Positions 1 through 10,349 are shown, counted from the first letter of the stretch. The stretch: 64,000 nucleotides of DNA from Primulina eburnea (GCF_022965805.1 NC_133103.1:32799635-32863634), one strand, 5' to 3'. Made by a program: numbers and translations. Notes: generated by a model from the sequence alone, not told the origin.

Positions 1-139
1 AGTCTACAGGACCTGATATTGTATTCACCGTTGTTTTTGTTGGTTTTAGTTCCAAGAAATATCTTTTATCTCGGAGGATAGTGTGCGTTGTACCACTATC
101 GGGTATACAAACTTCAGCTTTGCTCATATCATTTTCCAT
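1..139 (-). CDS. pol: copia pol, N-terminal protease part (runs off the window)
   Basis: Reading from the ATG at 139 towards position 1, the frame stays open to the window edge. It contains the aspartic protease core D-S-G-T-T-H-T-I-L about 14 residues in. In copia elements this catalytic aspartate opens the pol polyprotein, ahead of integrase, reverse transcriptase and RNase H. It lies 127 bases downstream of the gag stop, so gag and pol are separate ORFs here. I found no lesion in the visible part. Confidence 0.75.
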   Translation of the reverse strand, partial: MENDMSKAEVCIPDSGTTHTILRDKRYFLELKPTKTTVNTISGPVD

Positions 140-266
140 ATTTGAACTTCAAAAAATTATGCAATGAAATAAAATTACTGACAATACATATATAAATATA
201 ACACATATCATAATTGTACAATAAAACATTATTATATGAATACATGAAAAACAAATTATTGTACAT

Positions 267-1409
267 TTATATTCTACCACTATATGGTTCATTTTCAGAA
301 AAATCATTGAGAAAATCTGCAGCATCAAAATTGTTCATTTCTATCCCACCAACAAGTTGATCATTTCCAGAGAAATCATTCATAAAATCACCAGTATCAA
401 AATGAGTTGAATCACTCAAACGGTCACTGCGTTCAGTGAAGTTGGTCTCTTTTTCTTTCCCCTTTAATGATTCTTTATAAAGTTTACAAAGGTGCTCAGG
501 GGCTCGACAAACTTTGGACCAATGTCCTGGAGTACCACATCTGTAACAAGAACTTTCATATCTTTTTGAGTGATTCTCATTAACACTTGTATTCTCATGA
601 TGCCTTTTCAGTGGATGGTTTGGGACGCTCTTTTGAGATGAGTTATAAAAATAACTATCTCTATTATTTTCAAAACCACGGCCGCGTCCACGACCACGAC
701 CAATTCCACGTCCACGTCCACGTCCACGACCTCGACCTCGACCTCGACCAAAACCTTGTCTTTGAAATTCATTTTGGTTTCCAGGTTTAAATTCATTTTT
801 ACTTACAACATTTGCTTCTGGAAATCCTGTTGATCCTGTGGGTCGGGACTGATGATTTCTCATTAATAGCTCGTTGTTCTTTTCCGCCACAAGAAGACAG
901 GCGATGAGTTCAGAATATCTCGCAAATCCAAGTACTCTATATTGTTGCTGTAGAGTAATATTTGATGCATGAAACGTGGAAAATGTTTTCTCAAGCATCT
1001 CAGATTCTGTGACCTCATGTCCACAAAATTTTAATTGCGAGATTATTCTATACATCGCCGAATTGTAATCACTGACTTTTTTAAAGTCTTGGAATCTCAA
1101 TGTATTCCATTCATCTCGGGCGGTCGGAAGTATAAATTCTCTTATATGTTCGAATCTTTCTTTTAATCCCTTCCACAAAGCCATGGGATTTTTTTCAGTC
1201 AGATATTCACATTTCAATCCATCGTCGAGATGTCGACGCAAAAATATCATGGCTCTTGCCTTTTCTTGTGACGTGCATATGCCATTTTCTTTAATGGTCT
1301 CGCTTAGACCCAATGACTCAATATGCATTTCTACATCTAGAGTCCATGGCATATAATTCTTTCTCGTGATGTCGAGCGCAACAAATTCGAGCTTTGTTAA
1401 ATTTGACAT
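267..1409 (-). CDS. gag: copia gag (UBN2-type capsid with RG-rich tail and zinc knuckle)
   Basis: A 380-residue capsid-like protein. The start at 1409 (MSNLTKLEF) is chosen because this is where plant copia gag proteins usually begin; the frame is open upstream to 1694, but that part is AT-rich leader. The N-terminal two thirds match the UBN2 gag style (YMPWTLDVEMHIESLGL, then FQDFKKVSDYNSAMYRII). An arginine-glycine repeat follows (GRGRGRGRG, bases about 680-750), then a CCHC knuckle C-Y-R-C-G-T-P-G-H-W-S-K-V-C (bases about 510-550), expected to bind genomic RNA. The C-terminus holds two similar acidic motifs (MNDFSGND and LNDFSENE). The RG block is typical of RNA-binding proteins. The frame is intact. 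Confidence 0.85.
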   Translation of the reverse strand: MSNLTKLEFVALDITRKNYMPWTLDVEMHIESLGLSETIKENGICTSQEKARAMIFLRRHLDDGLKCEYLTEKNPMALWKGLKERFEHIREFILPTARDEWNTLRFQDFKKVSDYNSAMYRIISQLKFCGHEVTESEMLEKTFSTFHASNITLQQQYRVLGFARYSELIACLLVAEKNNELLMRNHQSRPTGSTGFPEANVVSKNEFKPGNQNEFQRQGFGRGRGRGRGRGRGRGIGRGRGRGRGFENNRDSYFYNSSQKSVPNHPLKRHHENTSVNENHSKRYESSCYRCGTPGHWSKVCRAPEHLCKLYKESLKGKEKETNFTERSDRLSDSTHFDTGDFMNDFSGNDQLVGGIEMNNFDAADFLNDFSENEPYSGRI

Positions 1410-2100
1410 GGTGGTACTAAAAAAATTACGATGCATTTTATTAGTTAATAAATATTGCAATACAAAGTAACGGATAAACAACAAGTACAAGTATTTGTAG
1501 AAATAAAGAAAACGCACGGAGGATATTCTCCGATAAATACAAGACTCGTGAGTATGATAACCAAAATAATTAAAAATATCCTTGAGAAAGCCATCTTCTT
1601 TTTTCTTCGAAAATTTTAATGAAGAATAATTTTTAGAGAAGAAGAGAAAGTTGGAGTGATTGAAAGAGTTTGTGAAATCATATTTATAGGGCAAAAGCTA
1701 TCCGTTTTGTTACCGTTTATGACCGTTGGTGTACAAAAAATAATGTATGTATTTGTATAATTTTATGGTAATAATATGATGTATATAATATTAGACATGT
1801 TTAAATAATTATGTATATCATATCACATTATTATAATGAAGTTCCATAATTTATTTTGTTTAAAAACCTTACAGGCTTTTATACTTGTCGTATCCCTTAC
1901 CGGGAGTGTGGGATGTCGTCTTAACATCCTCCCAGGATTTATAACAAGTTTTTGAAAAATTTATTTTTATTATTAATAATAACATTATATTATATTAAAT
2001 ATATACACAATAAATAAATAACAGTAAAATAAATATTATTACTTTTGTTACCTTTTTCTTCTGTTTGGAGCTTGGAAAAGGATGGAGGACTTCTAGAGAT

Positions 2101-2114
2101 TCGTGCTGATAACG
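2101..2114 (-). other. Primer-binding-site region of the copia element
   Basis: Directly after the LTR end (minus strand ...CACAACA) comes CGTTATCAGCACGA. This position, immediately 3' of the 5' LTR, is where minus-strand DNA synthesis is primed. The TTATCAGCACGA core is common at this place in plant copia elements. It is not the TGGTATCAGAGC tRNA-Met site used by other elements in this window. Confidence 0.55.
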
Positions 2115-2396
2115 TGTTGTGAAAAAGTAAAAATTTATTGTAAAAAGTAAAAATCTCAAACTTTCAAAATTTACCAAACTACACACTTTATAATATTTTT
2201 CTCTCTACTCAATTGTGATTTTCTTCACAAATGAGAGATCTATTTATAGAGTTTCTTTACACATAATCCAAAAATAAAATTCATCATCACCTACATCATC
2301 ACACACTAATTTTCAATATTTACAACTCTTATTTTCAACATTCAAATATTCAACATTCAAATATTCAATACACACATTTTAAATTATTTTTCAACA
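2115..2396 (-). repeat. 5' LTR of the copia element
   Basis: About 282 bp bounded by TGTTG and CAACA, the expected inverted ends. A TATA-like sequence (minus strand CTATAAATAG, 2231-2240) lies inside, suitable as the LTR promoter. The outer boundary is uncertain because CAACA also occurs at 2350-2354 in a run of short AT-rich repeats (TTCAACATTCAAATA). No second LTR is in the window. Confidence 0.55.
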
Positions 2397-2789
2397 TTCA
2401 TCAATAAATAATATTTGCTAGTATTTATTATACAAAAGTTTAAAAAATTTGAAATCCTGACGCCAGCAAGAATGTTTTTTGGGAAAATTTTCATTCAGTC
2501 CCCTTTGACCATGTATCTTATTTCCACTCCCCATTTCCTAAAATGCCCTTTTATCATATTTTAAAATAATTGATTTTCTTTTTAAATTTAATGGCCCATC
2601 ATGCTTCCGAAAATAAATTAAATCTTATACATTTTTGACCGGAGTGCTACCGGGTTATATCCACCGTATTTTACAAACTGCTCCTCACAGTCCAACCACA
2701 CGATCGCAACCGATGGTTACAGACGCAGATTCCTTCAGCAGCACTTGGCACAACTCTAATTCGTTTCCTACCTTAGAGTGTACAGTATA
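2397..2789. other. Non-coding gap between copia LTR and viral integrant
   Basis: No coding pattern is visible. It may be host DNA or the remaining viral leader. The stretch 2640-2770 is less AT-rich than its surroundings, but I recognise nothing in it. Confidence 0.4.
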
Positions 2790-2838
2790 AGATAAAATTT
2801 TGAAAATAATACATGAGAGGGCTAGAGCAAAGATCTCT

Positions 2839-2844
2839 TTTATT
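2839..2844 (-). terminator. Poly(A) signal of the integrated pararetrovirus
   Basis: AATAAA on the minus strand, about 165 bases downstream of the TATA box at 3006-3013. Caulimovirid genomic RNAs are terminally redundant because the poly(A) signal lies shortly downstream of the transcription start. The spacing here fits that arrangement. Confidence 0.55.
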
Positions 2845-3005
2845 CAAACACAAACATTTATTTATTACATAGTAACCTCCTGTAGAGGAGGAGAAACTTG
2901 TTTAGCTAACTCTTAGCACTCATAAAACTTGAAAGAAAATATTACAACCTTGTATGAAAGAAATGGAGAAAATATTTGATGATCTTCACTTCCTTCTTCA
3001 TGCCT

Positions 3006-3013
3006 TATTTATA
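3006..3013 (-). promoter_or_regulatory. TATA box of the viral full-length RNA promoter
   Basis: TATAAATA in the minus-strand context CTTCTATAAATAAGGC, downstream of the transactivator-like gene and the small ORF. Its place in the large intergenic region matches the 35S-type promoter of caulimovirids. Confidence 0.6.
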
Positions 3014-3106
3014 GAAGGCTTCTTCGGATTTGAACTTCGGATTCCAAATCTTCATAAGCCTTTACAGCTTGCATTTGGGACCATTTGGTGGTTGAGGGGT
3101 CCCTGT

Positions 3107-3307
3107 CTAGATTATCAATCTTGACATCAACTTCTCATACTCTTTTATCTCTCTTAGATACAATTGACAATGAGTTTCCAATATATCGGCAGTAATTTCA
3201 TCTCCTTTGTATTCTCGGAAATGATTTACTAACCATTTAAGAGCTTCTGCCTCTTTTCTCTTGTATGTTAATCTTCTTTTCAAAACTTTCAAATATACCC
3301 TATACAT
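3107..3307 (-). CDS. Small hypothetical viral ORF, 66 residues
   Basis: ATG at 3307, stop at 3107, located between the transactivator-like gene and the TATA box of the integrant. The product is basic at the N-terminus (VLKRRLTYKRKEAEALKW) and then helical with heptad-like spacing (ILETHCQLYLREIKEYEKLM). I do not recognise a family. It could be a small accessory ORF or the chance-open tail of a decayed gene. Confidence 0.35.
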   Translation of the reverse strand: MYRVYLKVLKRRLTYKRKEAEALKWLVNHFREYKGDEITADILETHCQLYLREIKEYEKLMSRLII

Positions 3308-3533
3308 TTTTAAGTTTTGATTCTGGTGTGTTAACTGGTTTCCATTCTGTCCTTATTTATGGATGAATTTTCGGGACCAGTTATTTTACTTTTTATTCAT
3401 TGAATTCCTTTTGTGGTATCCAATGTGTCATCCACCATCTATTATTGATGGTCCATTTGTCCTTTACCACTAATTAGTGGTTGTCTTGTTTCTATCACTC
3501 ACATGGTAGTGGTCCTGCTCTTGTAATGGAGGG

Positions 3534-4892
3534 TCACATGTCTCTTTTAATTTTGTCGGGGAATCTTCGGTTTTTGTATCCTCGAGGAAAATGTGCATGT
3601 GGTCCTTCCCCACTTGTGCTTGTGTCGGTAAAGTTTTTCCGATCTGATCTCGGTTTGAAACCTTTACCAAACTCCGGTTTCTTCTGGTCTTGGCATTCAA
3701 GGCAGATGTTTTCTGACCATCTTCCTATATGTGCCATGTTACAGAATTTTCGGCGAGTCTCTTTACTTGCCGGCAGCTTGTTGTTCCACAAAAGATTTCT
3801 TTTCTTTTCAAATAGATCTTCTGCAAAACTTGTTGTTTTTCCTGTCATGGTATTTAACAAGAATGATCCGTTCACTGAATGATTGTAGAATTTGAACGGA
3901 AACTTGACTTTGTCCATCTCAGTGAGACAGACCCAAATACCCCAAGCTCTTCTGGTAGAAATGTCATCTTCAGTTATTGAAGACACCAGGGGTGTTTCTT
4001 CTGTCGGAGGGTCCTTGATAAATTTCTGGACATTTGAATCTGGCCTCCTTAGCTTGATGAAATGAAAGGCTTCATGTGTGCCTTTCCCTGCTGGTTCTGG
4101 TGCTGCACTGAAGAAATACAATTCCAGAATATCTCCTCTGGACAAATAATCATTATTTGCCCAAGTTTCATGAACAGCTTCCTGGATCCATTTCGGTAAA
4201 CATGAAATTTCCGGAAAGCTTGGTGATGTAGTATAAACTGAGGCAAGAGCCCCGAATTCATACCATGTCTTTACCTCCTTGGGATATGAATTTTGTTTCA
4301 TCCATACCCTTGGATATTTTCCTGATACATCAACCCTATTGGTGGCTGGGTTAATGCCAATTCTTGTTTTTAATTTCTCCCAATTCTGCTGGTAAACCTG
4401 AAATGGAGAAATTGTTGTTTCGTTAGTACCAACCTTAGATTTGCATTTATCAATTCGAGGCCTAAGGTTGATCTCTCCCTCTTCAATCCCCGAGGTGAAG
4501 GGTTGACTTGAGGACTCAAGATAAGGATCAGGAGTCTCAATTTTTGTTTCAGTCGACTCATCTGGTGATGATCTCGACTTAACACTTGTGCAAGGGGTAT
4601 TTGAATCCCCCGCTACAGGTATAGAGTCCTGTACTCGAAAACTCTCCATTCGAGAAACCAGTGGTCTCTCAATGCCCTGGAGAATAGGCCTTTGCGTTAC
4701 AGACCATAACTGAGTATATGCCTGTAAACATCTTGTAATTCGATCAGAGACAATTCTCTTATCAGCTTGTTGTAGCCTTCCCGCAACTTCTGCGTTAACA
4801 GCTAACTTGTTGAACTCGGTTTGAAGCATTTCAAGGTGTTCCCTCAAATGCCTCTGCATCTTGATAATAGCATCAATGTCAATGCTGTCCAT
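3534..4892 (-). CDS. Caulimovirid transactivator/viroplasmin-like protein (TAV)
   Basis: An intact 452-residue ORF, the last large gene of the integrant, immediately downstream of protease-RT-RNase H as TAV is in caulimo-, cavemo- and solendoviruses. Family knowledge: TAV forms the inclusion-body matrix and allows reinitiation on polycistronic viral RNA. Visible here are an N-terminal helical part (residues about 1-60), a low-complexity acidic Ser/Thr/Glu linker (about 80-145), a central folded block containing YEFGALASVYTT and LPKWIQEAVHETW (about 205-245), and a basic C-terminus with a C-x2-C pair (ICLECQD). The role rests on position and overall character more than on one diagnostic motif. 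TAV would suit the overlapping, closely spaced ORFs upstream. Confidence 0.65.
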   Translation of the reverse strand: MDSIDIDAIIKMQRHLREHLEMLQTEFNKLAVNAEVAGRLQQADKRIVSDRITRCLQAYTQLWSVTQRPILQGIERPLVSRMESFRVQDSIPVAGDSNTPCTSVKSRSSPDESTETKIETPDPYLESSSQPFTSGIEEGEINLRPRIDKCKSKVGTNETTISPFQVYQQNWEKLKTRIGINPATNRVDVSGKYPRVWMKQNSYPKEVKTWYEFGALASVYTTSPSFPEISCLPKWIQEAVHETWANNDYLSRGDILELYFFSAAPEPAGKGTHEAFHFIKLRRPDSNVQKFIKDPPTEETPLVSSITEDDISTRRAWGIWVCLTEMDKVKFPFKFYNHSVNGSFLLNTMTGKTTSFAEDLFEKKRNLLWNNKLPASKETRRKFCNMAHIGRWSENICLECQDQKKPEFGKGFKPRSDRKNFTDTSTSGEGPHAHFPRGYKNRRFPDKIKRDM

Positions 4893-6902
4893 CTCTTGTT
4901 AAAAAATCTGCAAGAATATTTTCATGAGATTTTATTATCATAATATCAAAAATATAATTTTGACATAAAGCTTGCCATCGTAAAATCTAGCCTTCTCAGG
5001 TTTAGACTCAATTCTATTCCTTAAAAAAGCTTTAACTTGTGTATTATCAACTTTCAAAGTAAATTTCTTTGCAAGTAAAAATAATGGCCATTTTTCAAAA
5101 GCTCTTTTTACTGCATAAAATTCTTTTTCGTTGATATGCCATCTGATGGCTTCTGCATCTGAGAATAACCCACTACAATATCTCCATGGTTGTTCTCCAT
5201 CTGGGGTGAGCTTAGTAAGAACTGCTGCCCACCAATGATCACTAGCATCAGTATATAATACCAGATCATCTTCATCTTGAGGAATAGCCATTTTTGGAAG
5301 ATTTTTGCAAACCTCCTTTAAATGGATAATTCCTTTTGTGTGTTCGTCTGTCCATATAAATCTAACATCTTTTTTCAACAATGGACTGAACACCTTCCTA
5401 TGTTTTGCTAGGTTTTTGATAAACATCCCAGCAAAATTAACAACTCCTAAAAAACTTTGAAGTTGTTTCTTGTCTTTGAGACTTTCTGGAAAATTCTGCA
5501 CCTTTTCAACTATGTGGTCTTGCAGAATTATTCCTGACTCATCGATTTCAATTCCGAGGAATTCAATCTTTCTTGTAGCAATAACTGCTTTCTTTTCAGA
5601 TAAAACCAGTCCTTCTCTCTTGCAAATATTAGAGAAAATCTCTAAATGCTTGACATGTTCATTCAAATCTTTAGATGCTATTAAAACATCATCAATATAA
5701 ACAAACATAAACTTAAAATAATCTTTAAAAAGATTATCCATCTTTCTTTGAAATATCTGGGGTGAATTAGCTAATCCCATTGGTAGCTTTTCCCAAATAT
5801 AATGTCCTTGAGGTGTGGAGAAAGTTGTGAATTTCTTGCTTCCTTCCTCCATCCGAATCTGATAGAATCCGGACTTGCAATAGAATTTAGAGAATATCTT
5901 GGCATTGCGAATGCAACTTATCAAGTGTTCTCTACTAGGTATAAAATACCCATCAAACTCCAGAATTTTATTAATTTCTTGATAATTAATAACTAATCTG
6001 GGTTTTCCTCGTTTTATCTCACCATGGTTTCTTACCAGAAAACCTGGACTGCTATATGGTGATATACCTGCTTTGATCAAACCAAGGTCCAAATGTTCCT
6101 TGATTATAATCTGCATATCCCTTTGATCGATGATGTTCATTGGGATAGGTTTGCAACGGACAAATTCATACTCTTTGCCTTCCTTGATCTTGAGGCAAGC
6201 CCTGAGTTGATTTCTGTCCCACCATGCCAAGGGATCTTCGTTATAATTTTCTTTGATCCTCTTCTTGACATCTTCCATTGATACCTTGGATTCAAACTCT
6301 ACTTCATTTGTCTGTAGAGTTATCTTAAGGAATTCTATATCTTCTGGTTGGAGTTCCTTATCTGCTCTTAACTGGAGCATTGTTTCCCCAAACCTTCTAG
6401 AATCCTTCATTTTTGGGTTCAGAAGTTTTCCTGAATCACCACGCTTGCTGCGAAACTGAATTGGCAATTTTCTGTAAAATGCCTCTCTAAGTCTCTGGAC
6501 TATGATTTTGTGAGCACATGGTGTTGTGAACACTAATCTTCTAGTCTCATTTTCTTGTGTATAGGACTTGAACATTTGTAGGAAATTATTTCCTAACAAT
6601 ATGTCAGCTCCTGTATCATGAAAATAAATTGGTGGTGTCTTTACCTTGTACCAAGGTGTTTGTCCAGCACCGCCAATCATAATTTCAGTCATCTTAATCC
6701 CTTTACATAAGATTAAGATTCTTCTGGAAAAATCTCTTCCAGCAATCTTGGGTAATTCTTCTTCCAAATTATTTGGAAAAACTCCTCGTTTTGCTGTACA
6801 GATTCCAGCACCTGAATCAATATAAGCTGCAAAATATTCTGCTTTATATTGTGCATATAACATTCCTACTGGAATGTATATGGAGAATGGGCTTGTGTTC
6901 AT
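4879..6902 (-). pseudogene. Pararetroviral protease-reverse transcriptase-RNase H, one frameshift near the C-terminus
   Basis: The first ATG is at 6902; the frame is open to a GTG at 6914, but a stop lies just above. The main frame ends at 4938. Aspartic protease: D-S-G-A at residue 29. Reverse transcriptase: LVINYQEIN, LPMGLANSPQIFQ and the catalytic YIDDVL. RNase H: LYTDASDHWW with later catalytic residues. Near 4979-4981 the frame changes by one base. The expected C-terminal RNase H motif (ADFLTR) appears in the next frame, which ends at 4879, 14 bases inside the start of the TAV-like gene. No integrase is present, as expected for a pararetrovirus. The ATG is 9 bases past the movement-protein stop. 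Confidence 0.85.
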
Positions 6903-6910
6903 TGGATTTT

Positions 6911-8134
6911 TCACATTTTATCTTCTGCCATAAACTCCATTCCATGCTCTAGACGTTTCCAAGGTTTGTGTTCCTCGAGAAACTCTAGTCCAAGAATCAG
7001 TCGATCTGATTCTTTCCCTGGAATTCCTTTAATGTGAACTTCCAATTCTCCGATATTAATCAGTCCTTGGTAAGTTCCTTTCGTAGGTTGTTCCAAATAG
7101 TCTATGGTATTACAAGGAAATTGATTCCTTTGTTTCGTAATATCAAATACTATTTCTACTTCTTTCCACCCTTCTGGGCATCTAAGTTTTCCTATTGTAG
7201 AAAAACTTTTTAGCTCCTGTTGGGTTTCTATGACAGGCTTTTTATCCCATCTGTAACTTGTAATTCTATCTCCTTGAAAAGATAGTCTTCTTGATTCCAA
7301 TCTAAGACTTTGATTCCTCTGTAGAATCGGTTTGTCTTGAATTTGGATATCTGTTTCCTGTATTAAAGGAAACTCGACTCTTTCTGGATAAATTGCCTGA
7401 GCAACTTTTCCAAATATCTCAGGGATTTCAATAAACTCATTTCTAATAAACAGTTCAGAATGATGTGTATTAGATAGAGCATATGAAATTTGATAGGTAA
7501 TAGAGTATGGCCTATTACCTTCTTTCATCAGTCTTTTTTCCTTGAAGTTCTGATGCAATGTCAAGGCTCGGCTGAAGTCTCGATCTGCCAGGTTGTAGGC
7601 TATCCTTGGATAGATTACTCCTACAATTTTTCCTGCACATAGGTTTCCTGAGATTGTTCCCAGTACTGAATCTTGTAGATTCCCCATTCTTTTATCGCAT
7701 ATTGCAATATCAATTGGTGAATCTATCCCTTCTTTGAAAGTAGCTTTTATCATAATTTGGATTGCTCCGATATGAATCCAGGACATAGTCCTTGCTACTT
7801 CTATCTTGAGTTTTTGTAATTCCTCCTTGATTTCTTCGGAAGGAATTAACTTCATCTCCATTCTATTTCCTGTAAGTTCCATTGGGATTGCCATTTCCCT
7901 TCTAGAAACTTTATAGATTAGATGATGCTTTCTGTTTCTTAGGCCAAGACTTCCTAAGAACTTTTCTACCTGTCCTGCAGAGAAACCTTGATATCTCTGT
8001 AGACTCGGATTTTCTCTCATGATTCTTTGAACCATGTTATGAGATATTGTTGTCTGACTGAAAAACCCAGACAGATCTTCATGTGTTTCGTGTCGAAACA
8101 CCTCTTCTTCAGTCAGATTTCGATTCTGTTCCAT
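6911..8134 (-). CDS. Caulimovirid movement protein (30K superfamily)
   Basis: An intact 407-residue ORF. The central region (residues about 85-265) has the caulimovirid movement-protein signature: WIHIGAIQIMIKATF, SPIDIAICDKRM, GTISGNLCAGKIVGVIYPRIAY and YSITYQISYALSNTHHSELF. The family forms tubules through plasmodesmata for cell-to-cell spread. The N-terminus and the roughly 140-residue C-terminal extension are less diagnostic. The ATG lies 26 bases inside the 3' end of the capsid gene in another frame, and the stop is followed 9 bases later by the polymerase ATG, as in polycistronic translation. This gene identifies the element as viral rather than an LTR retrotransposon. Confidence 0.85.
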   Translation of the reverse strand: MEQNRNLTEEEVFRHETHEDLSGFFSQTTISHNMVQRIMRENPSLQRYQGFSAGQVEKFLGSLGLRNRKHHLIYKVSRREMAIPMELTGNRMEMKLIPSEEIKEELQKLKIEVARTMSWIHIGAIQIMIKATFKEGIDSPIDIAICDKRMGNLQDSVLGTISGNLCAGKIVGVIYPRIAYNLADRDFSRALTLHQNFKEKRLMKEGNRPYSITYQISYALSNTHHSELFIRNEFIEIPEIFGKVAQAIYPERVEFPLIQETDIQIQDKPILQRNQSLRLESRRLSFQGDRITSYRWDKKPVIETQQELKSFSTIGKLRCPEGWKEVEIVFDITKQRNQFPCNTIDYLEQPTKGTYQGLINIGELEVHIKGIPGKESDRLILGLEFLEEHKPWKRLEHGMEFMAEDKM

Positions 8135-9551
8135 CAGAGTCTTCCTGACTCAAAACTTCTTCTTCTTCATATATACTTTCATCTGAGGCGATGTCCTCAA
8201 ATCGGTATACTTGAATAAGATCTTGGTAATAAACTGCTTCTTCAATATCCGGGGTAGGATCAAAGCGTTTAATACCTCTGTTTTCATTTTCTGGACAGTT
8301 GGTCGAAATATGACCTCTTGCTCCACATGTCCAGCAATTACAATCCTTGAAACTTTCATTGGCTCTAGTATGAGCTCTTCTGAAAGTTTTCTTTGTAGGT
8401 GTTCTTCCTGTGCTTCGAGATGAACTCGATGTTTGGGATGATATCCTACTTCTTGATGGTCCACTTCTTGGTCCAGATTTATAAGATCTGGCTTTCTGTC
8501 TAGACCATATTGTTCTTGGTTTCCAAGAACTTTTGCCACTTCTAGCATAAGGATGAGATCTAAAATTTTTTCTCTTATGCTTCTATGGTTTACTTCCAAT
8601 GATTGTTGGAAGATCATTTTCCTTACAACACAAAGGAGTTCTTTTGTTGATACCCCTTAGTCGTTTGTAATTCTTTTGTAATGTTGCCATATGACACCAT
8701 TCTGCCAGTTTTCCTTTAAGGAAAGAGGCTCTTCTTGCCAATGTATCTGGATTACCAGGTACGTATTCCCTTATGAGCATTTCTCTCCAAGGGCTTGGCA
8801 TTTTTGCGAAGAAAAGCTGCATAGCTATATCTTCTTCGACTCCTGAATTCCATCTATATTTGGTGAATAACATAATGTATTCATCTACCAAACATATATC
8901 ATGTAATTCAAGACTATACAGAGCTTGAGTGTATTTTTTCTTTTTCTCTGTATCTTGACTGTTGAAATAATCTACCCCTATAAAGTGTGCTTTGAATAGG
9001 GTAGCCATCTTTTCAGCGATCTCACTAAGAGATTCCCCAACTAGGACTGACTCTTTCATGTCTGATGAAGTCATGTCCCAAGCAATTTTCACTGATCCCA
9101 TAAGACTCATTTCCAAAAGTTTAATGAATCATTCTTTGTTGAGATCAAGTGTTCCTGCTGCAATTCTCATAGCAGATGTCCAATCGTCTATGAGATCTTC
9201 TCTGTTTTTGAAGTCCAATACATCAAGGTTAAGCATAACCCCGTAAGGATGTATAGGATCTAAAACTGTTTTCCCATAGGGTGTTTGGTGCAAAGGAATT
9301 TGAGTTCTCCTTGCCCTTGTTCCCGCTGGGTGTGATCCTCCACCAGTATGGAAATCAGTCTGAGATTCTCTCATATTTACATTATGAGAACCCATACTTT
9401 CCCTTAGTGGTTCCTGAGAGGATGACCAGGTTATTGCAGGTGGTGTTTCACCTACTGCTGTGTTCATCTTTAGATCTACTACTTTAAGATTTGCGAAAGA
9501 TTCCGCAAGCTCTTGTAGATCCTCCAAACCAATCCTTTCTAAAGTTGTCAT
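8109..9551 (-). pseudogene. Pararetroviral capsid protein gene with two in-frame stops
   Basis: One frame of 481 codons runs from the ATG at 9551 to the stop at 8109, interrupted by TGA (9129-9131) and TAG (8583-8585) with no frame change. The middle part (about 9170-8640) resembles the caulimovirid capsid/gag fold (for example SPWREMLIREYVPGNPDTLARRASFLKGKL is split here as SPWREMLIREYVPG and RRASFLKGKLAEW). A basic Ser/Arg-rich stretch follows, then a zinc knuckle C-W-T-C-G-A-R-G-H-I-S-T-N-C near 8300-8340, then an acidic C-terminus ending in Ser/Asp. Basic arm, knuckle and acidic tail are typical of caulimovirid capsid precursors, whose usual length is similar. The ATG overlaps the stop of the preceding ORF (TAATG). 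Confidence 0.75.
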
Positions 9552-9922
9552 TAGATCAATTTCTTTTCTGAGACAGACTTGATTAAATTGATCATCTTTT
9601 CTTTTTCAGTTAAAGGTTTTGACACCACTCTGGCCTTCCCTTGTTGATGTAACAAAGGTTCGGTACCAAAGGATGGTGGTAACCAACCTCCTGAAGTACG
9701 TCTACTAGAACTTGGTTGTTTTTCTAGTCTCAGAATTCTTGTTTGAATATCCTTTAAGGTTACAAGAATTTCTTCTTGTTTCTCTAGAATTTTCTCAACT
9801 CTTTGAGGTACATAATATAGCAAAGTGCCATAACTTTGTACCGTTTTCTGGATCTCTCTAAGATCTGATGATAGCTTAGAGGAATCAGGTACTATCTCCA
9901 GAAACTTATTGTTCTGAATCAT
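9551..9922 (-). CDS. Small coiled-coil ORF, possible virion-associated protein
   Basis: An intact 123-residue ORF, first in the integrant, ending in TAATG where its stop overlaps the capsid ATG. Residues about 30-70 have heptad-like hydrophobic spacing (VEKILEKQEEILVTLKDI), followed by a Ser/Pro-rich linker and a Lys-rich C-terminal helix (EKEKMINLIKSVSEKKL). Caulimovirids have a small coiled-coil virion-associated protein that contacts the capsid through its C-terminus; the size and context fit. Solendoviruses also have an uncharacterised first ORF, so the assignment is tentative. Confidence 0.5.
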   Translation of the reverse strand: MIQNNKFLEIVPDSSKLSSDLREIQKTVQSYGTLLYYVPQRVEKILEKQEEILVTLKDIQTRILRLEKQPSSSRRTSGGWLPPSFGTEPLLHQQGKARVVSKPLTEKEKMINLIKSVSEKKLI

Positions 9923-10146
9923 AACTTTACCTGATATTTTACCTGAGGGTGCTGATGCTTCCCTTCCGGCTCCTGAGATCTAACAATAGTTAGATGCACT
10001 TGTTTATATTCCAAAATTTTGGAATATCCCTTGTAAATTATTTTTCTCGAACCGTAGTTCGGATTCATAATTTTTTCGAAATTCTCCTTCTCAAACATTT
10101 AGTTACTAGTAATAATAAAATTTGTGTTTGAAATAAATTAACCTTT

Positions 10147-10159
10147 GGCTCTGATACCA
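10147..10159 (-). other. tRNA-Met primer-binding site of the pararetrovirus (copy 1)
   Basis: TGGTATCAGAGCC on the minus strand, complementary to the 3' end of initiator tRNA-Met, about 225 bases upstream of the first ORF. This is the standard minus-strand primer site of Caulimoviridae. Confidence 0.75.
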
Positions 10160-10349
10160 TTTTCGGGTCAGTGCCCCAACTCAGAGCTCCACCTTTCGCA
10201 TCAGGAGATGAGGGATCCAATGATCAATCACAGGGTGACACCCCAAAGGGTACCTATCAGTTTGCTAACCTCATCTCTGTGGCAGAGCTAAGGTTATCCC
10301 CTACGGAGAGTCGTGCTTCGTGTCAGATCACACGATAGAGGCTCGGGGC

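Larger units (their letters stand above)
1..2396 (-). mobile_element. Ty1/copia LTR retrotransposon, 5' part only
   Basis: On the minus strand the order is LTR (2115-2396), primer-site region (2101-2114), leader, gag (267-1409) and the start of pol (139 to the window edge). The rest of pol and the 3' LTR lie outside the window, so the target duplication cannot be checked. Gag followed by a protease with a DSG active site, in separate ORFs, fits the plant copia type with a UBN2-like gag. The gag is uninterrupted, which suggests a fairly recent copy. Confidence 0.8.

Noticed and set aside
3481..3882. 133-codon plus-strand ORF
   Set aside because: Lies opposite the TAV-like gene and has no domain of its own.
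8150..8617. 155-codon minus-strand ORF
   Set aside because: Out of frame with the capsid gene, whose zinc knuckle lies in the neighbouring frame over the same bases.
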